A DNA stretch of 64,000 nucleotides from Sphingobacteriales bacterium (GTDB taxonomy: Bacteria; Bacteroidota; Bacteroidia; Chitinophagales; JADIYW01): assembly GCA_016699615.1 (NCBI GenBank), contig CP064984.1, positions 1,364,001-1,428,000 of the forward strand, given 5' to 3'. The position numbers were made by a program, and so were the translations under genes. Under the pieces are notes generated by a model. That model had not been told where the DNA came from. It saw only the letters and a program-made list of their open reading frames with translations, and made no database searches. Each line of letters starts with the position of its first letter. The first letter of the stretch is position 1. Positions 17,376-25,847 of the stretch are shown here, in pieces.

Positions 17376-19223
17376 ATGTGTGGAATTATTGGATATATAG
17401 GAAAAAAACAAGCATTTCCCATCATTATTAATGGGCTAAAAAGACTTGAATATAGAGGTTATGATAGCTCAGGTGTTGCGCTTTTAAGTGAAAACTCAGA
17501 TATTAAAGTGTATAAGAAAAAAGGCAAAGTTATAGAAATGGAAACTTATGCCAAACAAAATGATACACAAGGAAATATAGGTATTGGACACACAAGATGG
17601 GCAACACATGGCGAAGCAAATGATGTAAACGCACATCCACATCTAAATGAAAACAAAGACATTGCCATCATACACAATGGAATAATTGAAAACTATAACT
17701 CATTAAAAGTTGCGTTACAAGGAAGAGGTTACCATTTTGCATCTCAAACAGATACCGAAGTTCTTGTACATTTGATAGATGATATTATAAAAAACACAGG
17801 CGCTGATTTGGCAGAAGCAGTAAGGCTTGCACTAAATGAAGTTATTGGAGCATACGCAATTGTTGTAGTCTCAAAAAGAGAACCCAATAAATTAGTTGTT
17901 GCAAAATTGAGTAGTCCTATGGTTGTTGGTTTTGGCGATGGAGAAGTTTTTGTGGCTTCAGATGGTTCACCATTAATAGAACACACCAAAAGAGTAACAT
18001 ACTTAGAAGATGGACAAATGGCTGTTTTACATCTTGATGGAAACATAGATATAAAAAATATAAAAGACAATACATCACATATTCCATATATAGATGAATT
18101 AGAATTAAGCCTTGAAGCAATAGAAAAAGGTGGTTTTGAATATTTCATGATGAAGGAAATACACGAACAACCACAAGCAATACTTAATAGTATTCGTGGA
18201 AGAATGAGTGTACCACAATTAGAAGTAAATTTGGGTGGAATTAGCCAGTACGAAAATATTTTTAAACAAGCAGAAAGAATAATTATTGTAGCATGTGGCA
18301 CATCTTGGCACAGTGGATTGATTGGAGAATATTTAATTGAAGAATTTGCACGTACAAATGTAGAAGTAGAATATGCAAGCGAATTTAGATACAGAAATCC
18401 AGTAATTAGCGAACGAGATATTGTTATTGCAATTTCTCAATCTGGAGAAACTGCAGATACAAAAGCAGCATTAGAATTGGCAAAACAAAAAGGCGCATTT
18501 ACATTTGGCATTTGTAATGTAGTTGGCTCAAATATTGCACGTATGACAGATGCTGGAGCATACACACATGCGGGACCAGAAATTGGCGTAGCATCTACAA
18601 AAGCATTTTCTACACAAGTAAGTATTTTAATATTAATAGCAATTAAATTAGCAAAAATAAAAGGTACTATTTCTAATACATTGTTGAATGAATTGCTATC
18701 AGAATTGGAAACATTACCTTCAAAAATTGAAGAAATATTAAAAAGTAATGACTACATCAGTGAAATTGCAGAAACGTTTAAAGATGTATCAAATTTTTTA
18801 TATTTAGGAAGAGGATACAATTTTCCAGTAGCATTAGAAGGCGCATTAAAACTAAAAGAAATATCTTACATACATGCAGAAGGATATCCAGCAGCAGAAA
18901 TGAAACATGGGCCAATTGCATTGATTGATGAAAATATGCCAGTGGTTGTTTTAGCACCAAACTCACAATATTACGAGAAGGTATTGTCAAATGTGGAAGA
19001 AGTAAAAACAAGAAAAGGAAGGATAATTGCAGTTGTAACCAAAGGCGATACAGATATGAAACATTTGGCAGAATATATTATTGAAGTTCCAAATACTGTA
19101 GAAGCGCTTTCACCAATACTTACGGTTGTTCCTTTGCAATTGTTAGCATATCATATTGCTGTAATGAGAGGTTGTGATGTAGACCAACCAAGAAATCTTG
19201 CAAAAAGTGTAACTGTTGAATAA
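17376..19223 (+). CDS. glmS: Glutamine:fructose-6-phosphate aminotransferase (isomerising)
   Basis: 615 residues, full length. Catalytic Cys2 of the class II glutaminase domain (MCGIIGYIG), GHTRWATHG substrate loop near 72-80, then two SIS isomerase domains (CGTSWHSG near 307 and SQSGETADT near 352) and the C-terminal tail DQPRNLAKSVTVE whose final residues close the active site. Makes glucosamine-6-phosphate for cell-wall and envelope sugars. A ribosome-binding AAGGAG lies just before the ATG. Last major gene of the run beginning at 15163. Confidence 0.97.
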   Translation: MCGIIGYIGKKQAFPIIINGLKRLEYRGYDSSGVALLSENSDIKVYKKKGKVIEMETYAKQNDTQGNIGIGHTRWATHGEANDVNAHPHLNENKDIAIIHNGIIENYNSLKVALQGRGYHFASQTDTEVLVHLIDDIIKNTGADLAEAVRLALNEVIGAYAIVVVSKREPNKLVVAKLSSPMVVGFGDGEVFVASDGSPLIEHTKRVTYLEDGQMAVLHLDGNIDIKNIKDNTSHIPYIDELELSLEAIEKGGFEYFMMKEIHEQPQAILNSIRGRMSVPQLEVNLGGISQYENIFKQAERIIIVACGTSWHSGLIGEYLIEEFARTNVEVEYASEFRYRNPVISERDIVIAISQSGETADTKAALELAKQKGAFTFGICNVVGSNIARMTDAGAYTHAGPEIGVASTKAFSTQVSILILIAIKLAKIKGTISNTLLNELLSELETLPSKIEEILKSNDYISEIAETFKDVSNFLYLGRGYNFPVALEGALKLKEISYIHAEGYPAAEMKHGPIALIDENMPVVVLAPNSQYYEKVLSNVEEVKTRKGRIIAVVTKGDTDMKHLAEYIIEVPNTVEALSPILTVVPLQLLAYHIAVMRGCDVDQPRNLAKSVTVE

Positions 19224-19899
19224 ATATCAAAAAATACTCAAGTATACAATATTTGTAGGCATTGCATTATTTGTCTTTTCGTTAGTTTTACAATTTACAA
19301 ACCCAAAAGCTGAAGATAATTTACCTGCAGGTTTTAGCACACCAATTATTGCATTTGAATTTATTCAAACTAAAGAGCAAGTTATTGCCTTTTTCAAAGT
19401 GGAAGATGTAGAAAAATATATGCATAACATGCATTTAGGTAATAAAATTGACTATATTTTCATGATTACATATAGTGTATTCTTGTTTTTAATAGCCAAT
19501 TATTTATATACAAAATCAAAGGCAAGAATACTAATATTAGCAATGATTTTAGCACCATTAGCTTGTTTGTTTGATGCATTAGAAAATTTCCAAATTTATA
19601 ATATTATTAAAGACATACACGCAAATTTAGACATTTTACTTTCAGATTTAAGATTATATACTTGGTTAAAATGGGGTTCTTTAGCAATCATTTTTACAAT
19701 TTTTGGCATGTCTTATCTAAAAAATAGAAACAAATGGTTTGCTTTAATAGCAATCGTTCCAATTTGCATTATGCCAATTGCTATTTTTAGTTACAATACC
19801 ATCAATGAAGTTTTTTCATTTAGCATAATCCTAAACTTTCTTGTGGCATTTATCTTTGTTGTACTAGAATATAGAAAAGCATTATTAGAAACTAAATAA
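19216..19899 (+). CDS. Conserved multi-pass membrane protein
   Basis: 227 residues; TTG start at 19216 overlaps the glmS stop by 8 bases, the only in-frame start that keeps the first membrane helix. About six hydrophobic segments are visible (near 10-27, 75-93, 100-118, 145-165, 172-190, 196-218), with an extracytoplasmic loop between the first two. No motif identifies it. Overlap suggests translational coupling with glmS. It converges on the TIGR02757 gene, overlapping it by 8 bases. Confidence 0.6.
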   Translation: MNKYQKILKYTIFVGIALFVFSLVLQFTNPKAEDNLPAGFSTPIIAFEFIQTKEQVIAFFKVEDVEKYMHNMHLGNKIDYIFMITYSVFLFLIANYLYTKSKARILILAMILAPLACLFDALENFQIYNIIKDIHANLDILLSDLRLYTWLKWGSLAIIFTIFGMSYLKNRNKWFALIAIVPICIMPIAIFSYNTINEVFSFSIILNFLVAFIFVVLEYRKALLETK

Positions 19900-20665
19900 G
19901 TAATTTATTTTCAATGCCCATTCCAAACAAAGCATAGTCAAAACGAACTGGGTCTTTTGCATCAATTTTCTTCAAGTTATCTGTTAATTCTACCACAGTC
20001 TTCCAATCTCTTTGTTTTCTCTCAATTAAACCCAATGCACGTGCGTGGCGTTCAACATGTACATCCAATGGAATAAATAATTGATGCGGTTTTATCTTAT
20101 TCCAAATTCCAAAATCAACACCACACTTGTCTTTTCTTACCATCCAACGCAAATACATATTTATTCTTTTGCAAGTAGAATTATTAATGGGTGATGAAAT
20201 ATGCTTTTTTGTTCTATTAGGAAAATCAGGCAACGAAAAAAACGCTTGCTGAAATTGAACCAAACCATTTTCAAGATTATCATTTACAAACAAATTTTCT
20301 AATGAGTCGTTTTTTCTATAATATTGATTGAAGAAATGAATACAATACAATAAATCAGTACTATTAAAAGTACGATGTACAAAATCTTGAAATCTAATTA
20401 AATCTTTTTCTTTATGGTTTAATATAAAATCATGAGGTGCATTGTCCATCAATTCTACAATTCTATTTGCATTTTTGATGATAGTTTTTCGCAAGCCCCA
20501 AGCCAAAATTGCCGCAAAAAAACCAGCAATTTCTATATCTTGTTTCTTAGAAAAACGATGTGGCACAGAGATAGGGTCATCTACAATAAAATCTATGCAA
20601 TTGTATTTACGATAATAAAAATCAAGTAGTTTTATATTTGATGGTTTAGGCATATATTTTGGCAT
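19892..20665 (-). CDS. TIGR02757 (DUF2400) family protein
   Basis: 257 residues. Recognised from ISVPHRFSKKQDIEIAGFFAAILAWG near 33-58 and from the C-terminal RINMYLRWMVRK, FIPLDVHVERHARALGL and KDPVRFDYALFGMG segments, which resemble a helix-hairpin-helix DNA-glycosylase-like fold. The conserved DVHVER and FDYALF regions carry the likely acidic and histidine residues. Function is uncharacterised; a nucleic-acid role is inferred from fold resemblance only. Confidence 0.85.
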   Translation of the reverse strand: MPKYMPKPSNIKLLDFYYRKYNCIDFIVDDPISVPHRFSKKQDIEIAGFFAAILAWGLRKTIIKNANRIVELMDNAPHDFILNHKEKDLIRFQDFVHRTFNSTDLLYCIHFFNQYYRKNDSLENLFVNDNLENGLVQFQQAFFSLPDFPNRTKKHISSPINNSTCKRINMYLRWMVRKDKCGVDFGIWNKIKPHQLFIPLDVHVERHARALGLIERKQRDWKTVVELTDNLKKIDAKDPVRFDYALFGMGIENKLLI

Positions 20666-20724
20666 TTATGATATATATCATCAAACGAAAGACTAAAATA
20701 ATATTTTAATATCAAAAGCTTATG

Positions 20725-20732
20725 TATTTTTG
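20725..20732 (+). promoter_or_regulatory. -7 box (TATTTTTG) for the 2OG oxygenase gene
   Basis: TAnnTTTG match 17 bases before ATG 20750. Confidence 0.4.
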
Positions 20733-20749
20733 TCATTCAATCTTGTAGT

Positions 20750-21583
20750 ATGAATTTTTTAAATAATAAAACTAATTTTGAATTAATTGAATTTGGCAAA
20801 CAAAATCATGATGCATACGTAAATGCAAATCCATTTCCAAGTGGCTATTATGATAATTTATTTAATCCAGAATTATTAAGAGAAATTATAGCAGAATTTC
20901 CAGAAATTGGAAAAGCAAAAGAAGATATTCATTATGAAAACCCAAATGAACAAAAATTTGCAACCAAAGGCGAGAATAGATTTTACCAAAACCAAAGAAT
21001 TTATTCATTATCTAAATTCTCAACCATTCTTAGAGTTTTTGCAACAACTTACAGGCATCAAAGAAACATTAATTCCTGATCCATACTTGGAAGGTGGAGG
21101 TTTCCATCAAATAAAACCTGGAGGTTTCTTAAAGATGCATGTTGATTTTCACAAACATAAATTGACAAACTTAGATAGAAGATTAAATATTTTAGTTTAT
21201 CTAAACGAAGATTGGAAAGAAGAATATGGCGGACATTTTGAGCTTTGGGAAAAGATATGAGCAAATGCGTAACCAAAATATTACCATCATTCAATCGTTT
21301 GGCAATGTTTTCTACCACAGATTATTCTTGGCATGGTTTGCCAGATCCACTTACTTGCCCACCAGACAGAAGTAGACGTTCTATAGCATTATATTATTAT
21401 ACTAATGGCAGACCAGAAGGCGAAGTAAATGCAGGCGACAAATCAAGAATTACAACCACATTTGCAACCAGAAAAGGACAAGACAACTCATCTATGAAAT
21501 TTTTTAATGGCTTGGTTAATTTTGCTAATGATATACTTCCACCATTTTTAGTTAGATTTATAAAAAAATTTAGAAATACCTAA
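20750..21583 (+). CDS. 2-oxoglutarate/Fe(II) oxygenase (prolyl-hydroxylase-like), two compensating frame breaks
   Basis: Three successive frames encode one protein. Removing one T in T4 20981-20984 joins KGENRF to TKTKEFIHYL, and adding one A in A4 21250-21253 joins HFELWEK to DMSKCVTK. The result is 277 residues. The double-stranded beta-helix iron site is complete: HVDFHKH (first His and Asp), a distal His in DYSWHGLP, and RRSIALYYYTNGRP with the 2-oxoglutarate Arg. Likely hydroxylates a protein or small molecule in the cytoplasm. Its neighbour is a methyltransferase 26 bases downstream. Both indels leave catalytic parts untouched, favouring sequencing error over decay. Confidence 0.75.
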
Positions 21584-21609
21584 TATCACAAACCAACTAT
21601 TCTATCTAT

Positions 21610-22503
21610 ATGGAAATAATACAACAATGTTATTGTTGCAAGAGCAATAATTTTAAAACATACACAAAAGCAAAAGACAACTACGCAAACGAAGTATTTT
21701 CTATACAACAGTGCGAGAGTTGTGGTTTTGTGTTTACCAATCCAAGACCAGAAATTCAAGATATAGGAAAATATTATAACGCTGCAGGTTATTTATCGCA
21801 CCAAAGCCACAGCAAAGGCTTTGTACAAAGTATATATAGATACGCAAGAAATTATATGAAGAAAAAGAAACTATCTTTAATTCAAAATGAGATAGGCAAA
21901 AAAGATAATTTCACGTTATTAGATTTTGGTTGCGGCACAGGCGATTTTCTATCATTTATCAAAGAAAATAATATACAAGCAGAAGGCATAGAACCAGACG
22001 AACATGCAAGAAGTGTAGCAAAAAACATCAATAAATTAGACGTTTTTTCTTTAGAAGATATGAATACAATAACTAATGACAAATATGATGTTATTACACT
22101 CTGGCACGTTTTAGAACATGTATATAATCTACACGAACAGATAGATTACTTCCACAAATGGCTAAAACCAAATGGAAAACTAATCATTGCAGTACCCAAT
22201 ATTGAAAGTTATGATGCTAAGAAATATCAACAACATTGGGATGGTTTAGATGTACCAAGACATATTTATCATTTTTCTCCTAAAAATATTGCTCAAATTT
22301 TAGGCAACCAACAATTTGTATTGCAAGGTACACATCCATTGTTTTTAGATGCCTATTATGTGTCTATGCGTAGCGAATGGCATCATGGCACAAATAGACT
22401 TTTAGCTTACATAAAAGCAGTTTTTGTTGGATTTAATAGTAATCAAAAAGCAAAAAAAGACGGAAATTATAGTAGCTTGATTTACATTTTTGGTAAAAAA
22501 TAA
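21610..22503 (+). CDS. Class I SAM-dependent methyltransferase with N-terminal zinc ribbon
   Basis: 297 residues. Two CxxC pairs near the start (CYCC at 7-10 and CESCGFVF at about 37) form a small zinc ribbon as in sugar and polyketide-type methyltransferases. SAM motif I is LLDFGCGTGDFL near 98-109, and WHVLEHV near 158 follows. The final third (FSPKNIAQIL...) is typical of the Methyltransf_23 group. Substrate unknown; it may pair with the preceding oxygenase. A hairpin terminator sits right after the stop. Confidence 0.85.
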   Translation: MEIIQQCYCCKSNNFKTYTKAKDNYANEVFSIQQCESCGFVFTNPRPEIQDIGKYYNAAGYLSHQSHSKGFVQSIYRYARNYMKKKKLSLIQNEIGKKDNFTLLDFGCGTGDFLSFIKENNIQAEGIEPDEHARSVAKNINKLDVFSLEDMNTITNDKYDVITLWHVLEHVYNLHEQIDYFHKWLKPNGKLIIAVPNIESYDAKKYQQHWDGLDVPRHIYHFSPKNIAQILGNQQFVLQGTHPLFLDAYYVSMRSEWHHGTNRLLAYIKAVFVGFNSNQKAKKDGNYSSLIYIFGKK

Positions 22504-22532
22504 AAAGAGCTAAGTAAAACTTAACTCTTTTT
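22502..22532. terminator. Bidirectional hairpin terminator between methyltransferase and tRNA-Gln
   Basis: AAAAAGAGcTAAGT and ACTTAaCTCTTTTT form a 13-bp stem with one mismatch and a 3-base loop; the T run serves the plus strand and the A run gives T's for the minus-strand tRNA transcript. Confidence 0.7.
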
Positions 22533-22535
22533 AAG

Positions 22536-22606
22536 TAGGCCGATAAGGATTCGAACCTTAACTAAAGGCACCAAAAACCTCTGTGCTACCGTTACACCAT
22601 CAGCCT
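22536..22606 (-). tRNA. tRNA-Gln (anticodon UUG)
   Basis: The minus strand folds into a full cloverleaf of 71 bases: acceptor AGGCTGA/TCGGCCT, D stem GTGT/GCAC, anticodon stem GAGGT/GCCTT with loop TTTTGGT (anticodon TTG), 4-base variable loop, T stem TAAGG/CCTTA with loop TTCGAAT. CCA is not encoded. The discriminator base is A. Confidence 0.9.
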
Positions 22607-22719
22607 AATTGGTGTGCAAATTTATAAAAAATTCTAAATATCTAAAACTTATTTTTAGAAATAATCTTTTTTTAAAACTGCAAACAAAGTTAAAAAGCAT
22701 TAATTATAATGTAGAACAA

Positions 22720-22727
22720 TAATTTTG
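22720..22727 (+). promoter_or_regulatory. -7 box (TAATTTTG) for the LEA-like lipoprotein pair
   Basis: TAnnTTTG match 38 bases before ATG 22766. Confidence 0.4.
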
Positions 22728-22765
22728 TAGAAAAAAATTTATATTATTGACACAAAAAAAATAAA

Positions 22766-23296
22766 ATGAAAAGATTATGTATTTTAATTGTGAGTGTATT
22801 TGTTTTGTTTGCTTGTACGCAAGATCCAAAAATTGATTTTGTAAAAGCAGCACAAACAGAAATAGGCAACCTAAAAAAAGAAAGTGCAAATTTTTCAACT
22901 GTTCTAGACTTTATTAATTTATCTGAAGAAGAATTTGACTTTAAAGATGTTGTATTAGATTTTAAAATTGATGGCAAAGAAATAGGAACAATATTCTTAG
23001 AGAAAGCAAAAAAAATAAAAACACACTCTGAGTTTAATATTCCAATTAAATATAACTACGAAACTAAGCATGTATTAGATCCAGATGAAGAGCCAGAACA
23101 TTTATACTTAATAGAACTATCTGGAAAAATGACATTGAAAGATAAAAGTGGCAAAGAAATTGTAGTACCTATCAAGCATAAAGAAAGCTACGAATACAAA
23201 ACCAACAAAGAAGAAAGAAGAGATAATAGACAAGAAAAGAAAGAAGAAAAAGAAAAAAGAAAAGAAGAACGCAAAAAAGAAAAAAACAACGATTAA
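22766..23296 (+). CDS. LEA type 2-like lipoprotein with charged tail
   Basis: 176 residues, lipobox LFAC (Cys17). The centre (about 25-135) has the alternating beta-strand pattern of LEA type 2 / WHy domains (TVLDFINLSEEEFDFKDVVLDFKIDGKEIGTIFLE). The last 35 residues are almost only Lys, Glu and Arg, likely an extended helix. It would sit on a membrane facing the periplasm. Next gene, 3 bases downstream, encodes a related protein, so these are duplicated partners. Function unknown. Confidence 0.6.
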   Translation: MKRLCILIVSVFVLFACTQDPKIDFVKAAQTEIGNLKKESANFSTVLDFINLSEEEFDFKDVVLDFKIDGKEIGTIFLEKAKKIKTHSEFNIPIKYNYETKHVLDPDEEPEHLYLIELSGKMTLKDKSGKEIVVPIKHKESYEYKTNKEERRDNRQEKKEEKEKRKEERKKEKNND

Positions 23297-23299
23297 AAA

Positions 23300-23848
23300 A
23301 TGCAATCAATTATAAAATACACAATCATTCTATTTTTTTTTACAGTAAGCATATGTACTATAGCTAAAGAAGAAGTAAAAGAACCATATTTAGTACGTAC
23401 AAAAGACTTTAGTGTAATAGATTTCGGGCTAAAGCAAGTAGATTTAGGACTTACAGCTGTAATTTTTAATCCAATTAAAGCAAAGGCCAAAATTGATGAA
23501 ATAGTTATCGATGTATTTGTTGAAGATAAAAAACTGGGCACAATTTTAGAAGTACCAGAAGTTGTAAAAGTACCCAAAAATGACACATTTGATTTGCCAT
23601 TAAAAATTGCAGTAAAAACAGGACCGACATTAGGAAAATTTGCCACAGAATCAGCAAGATTAGCATTAGGCAAATCAGTAAAAGTACAATACAAAGGTTA
23701 CATAAAAATAATTGCCATAGGTTTTATTCCAATAAAGGTAAAAATTGACGAAACTGAGTATTTTACAAAAAATGATATATTCAAAACGCCACCAAAAAAA
23801 CCAATTGATACAATAACCATCAAGAAAGCACCAAAGAGCATAGAATAA
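23300..23848 (+). CDS. LEA type 2 family protein
   Basis: 182 residues with a signal peptide (MQSIIKYTIILFFFTVSICT). The body carries the LEA type 2 strand pattern: DFGLKQVDLGLTAVIFNPIKAKAKIDEI, then VDVFVEDKKLGTI. Similar in design to the preceding lipoprotein, from which it is 3 bases away. Periplasmic, role unknown; members bind hydrophobic or membrane partners in other organisms. Confidence 0.65.
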   Translation: MQSIIKYTIILFFFTVSICTIAKEEVKEPYLVRTKDFSVIDFGLKQVDLGLTAVIFNPIKAKAKIDEIVIDVFVEDKKLGTILEVPEVVKVPKNDTFDLPLKIAVKTGPTLGKFATESARLALGKSVKVQYKGYIKIIAIGFIPIKVKIDETEYFTKNDIFKTPPKKPIDTITIKKAPKSIE

Positions 23849-23903
23849 CACAATAGTATAGTTATTAAAATATAAATTATAGAAATGACTATAGATTTTT
23901 TAT

Positions 23904-23911
23904 TAGCTTTG
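23904..23911 (+). promoter_or_regulatory. -7 box (TAGCTTTG) just upstream of the DUF983 gene
   Basis: TAnnTTTG match 8 bases before ATG 23920; leader would be very short. Confidence 0.45.
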
Positions 23912-23919
23912 CAAACAAT

Positions 23920-24288
23920 ATGTTTAAATCACTCAAAGCAATAGTTGCTTGCAAATGCCCAAAATGTAAAGAAGGAAATCTGTTTGTCAATCCAAATCCA
24001 TATGTATTTAAAGATTTAGATAAGATGTATGACAATTGCCCAAAATGCAATTTTGACTTACGCAATGAAACAGGATTTTATTGGTTTTCAATGTACATTA
24101 GTTATATACTTAGTACAGCCATTACCATAGCAAATTTTGTTGTTTTCGGATTGTTATTTGGCTTTCTAGAGCATATAGTTACCTTTATTATTATAAATGC
24201 AATTATTCTAATCATACTATTGCCATTTATTTTTAGATGGTCTAGAATTTTAAGCATATATCTCACACTTAAAGTGGATAAAAATTAG
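23920..24288 (+). CDS. DUF983 membrane protein with zinc-ribbon start
   Basis: 122 residues. CPKCKEGNLF (about 13-22) and CPKCNFDL (about 40-47) form a four-cysteine ribbon; two membrane helices follow (about 58-82 and 86-108). This is the DUF983 pattern. Some members are encoded with heme-copper oxidase genes, but no oxidase gene is present here. Function unproven. Confidence 0.85.
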   Translation: MFKSLKAIVACKCPKCKEGNLFVNPNPYVFKDLDKMYDNCPKCNFDLRNETGFYWFSMYISYILSTAITIANFVVFGLLFGFLEHIVTFIIINAIILIILLPFIFRWSRILSIYLTLKVDKN

Positions 24289-24310
24289 AATATCTTTTTA
24301 GATTTGTGTA

Positions 24311-25717
24311 GTGCAACTTAGTTTCTCAGAAAAAGAATCAAAAATATTACGCGTAATAGCTAAAGCAGCTAAAAACTTAGGTGTTGAAGCATTTGCAGTA
24401 GGTGGTTTTGTAAGAGACAAATTACTCAATAAAGAATGTAAAGACTTAGACATTGTTTGCCTTGGCAATGGAATAGATTTAGCACATGAAGTGTCTAATT
24501 TATTAGATACCAAACCCAAAGTTTCATTTTTTAAGAATTTTGGTACAGCACAATTCAAATACCATGATTTAGATATAGAATTTGTTGGCGCTAGAAAAGA
24601 ATCTTATAGAAACGATAGCAGAAAACCAATAGTAGAAGATGGCACACTAGAAGAAGACCAACTTAGAAGAGATTTTACAATAAATGCACTAGCAATCTAT
24701 CTTTCAGAAGAAAAATTTGGCAAAATATTAGATTCATTTAATGGCTTAGAAGATTTAGAAAACAAAATAATTAGAACACCAACAGATGCAAATATCACAT
24801 TCAATGATGATCCTTTGCGCATGATGCGTGCCATACGTTTTGCTACACAACTAAATTTTAGAATAGAAGAAAAAACATACCAAGCCATAGAACCATTAGC
24901 AAATAGATTATCAATTATTTCGCAAGAAAGAATAACAGATGAGCTAAATAAAATTATAAAAGCAAAACAACCATCAATTGGCTTTAAAATGTTGTATAAT
25001 ACCAAATTACTACATCAGTTTTTTCCAGATATGGTCAAATTGCAAGGCGTTTCATTACAAGATAACTATGGCCATAAAGATAATTTCTACCACACATTAA
25101 AAGTATTAGACAATATATCAGAATATACAAATAATTTGTGGTTGCGTTGGGCAGCTATCTTGCATGATATTGGTAAGCCAGCAACACAAAAATTTGAACA
25201 AGGTCATGGCTGGACATTTCATAACCACGAATATATTGGCATGAAGATGGTGCCTAAAATATTTGCAAAATTAAAATTGCCTTTAGATGAGAAAATGAAA
25301 TATGTGCAGAAATTAGTATTACTACATCTTAGACCAATTTCTCTAACAAAAGATAATATCACAGACTCAGCAATTCGTCGTATAATATTTGATGCCAATG
25401 AAGATTTAGAAGATTTACTTATATTGTGTAATGCAGATATTACATCAAAAAACGAAAAAAAAGTAGCAAAGTATAAAGAAAACCTAGAACTAGTAAAAAA
25501 GAGAATAGCAGAAGTAGAAGAAAGAGATAAAATAAGAAACTGGCAACCACCAATCGATGGATTGCTTATTATGCAAACATTTAACTTAAAACCAAGTAGA
25601 GAAGTAGGCATCATTAAAGAACATATAAAAGATGCAATATTAGATGGCATTATTCCAAACGATTTTGATGCAGCATTTCAACTAATGATACAAAAAGCAA
25701 AAGAAATTGGTTTATAA
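24311..25717 (+). CDS. cca: CCA-adding tRNA nucleotidyltransferase with HD domain
   Basis: 468 residues; GTG start at 24311. Class II nucleotidyltransferase active site: VGGFVRD (about 31-37) with DLDIV supplying the two aspartates, then RRDFTINAL (about 118) and the RNA-binding neck (DDPLRMMRAIRFA). The C-terminal part holds an HD phosphohydrolase domain (ILHDIGKP near 284) also seen in long bacterial CCA enzymes. Adds or repairs the 3' CCA of tRNAs, consistent with the nearby tRNA-Gln that lacks an encoded CCA. Confidence 0.92.
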   Translation: MQLSFSEKESKILRVIAKAAKNLGVEAFAVGGFVRDKLLNKECKDLDIVCLGNGIDLAHEVSNLLDTKPKVSFFKNFGTAQFKYHDLDIEFVGARKESYRNDSRKPIVEDGTLEEDQLRRDFTINALAIYLSEEKFGKILDSFNGLEDLENKIIRTPTDANITFNDDPLRMMRAIRFATQLNFRIEEKTYQAIEPLANRLSIISQERITDELNKIIKAKQPSIGFKMLYNTKLLHQFFPDMVKLQGVSLQDNYGHKDNFYHTLKVLDNISEYTNNLWLRWAAILHDIGKPATQKFEQGHGWTFHNHEYIGMKMVPKIFAKLKLPLDEKMKYVQKLVLLHLRPISLTKDNITDSAIRRIIFDANEDLEDLLILCNADITSKNEKKVAKYKENLELVKKRIAEVEERDKIRNWQPPIDGLLIMQTFNLKPSREVGIIKEHIKDAILDGIIPNDFDAAFQLMIQKAKEIGL

Positions 25718-25847
25718 GCTATAATATATTACAACAAATAAGTATTTTTGGAAACAACAATTTAAATAAAGAAAAAATAATTCTATTTTATATATAAATA
25801 GAATATTATGTTATCTTTACATACAATACCACACACAAAACTAAAAC

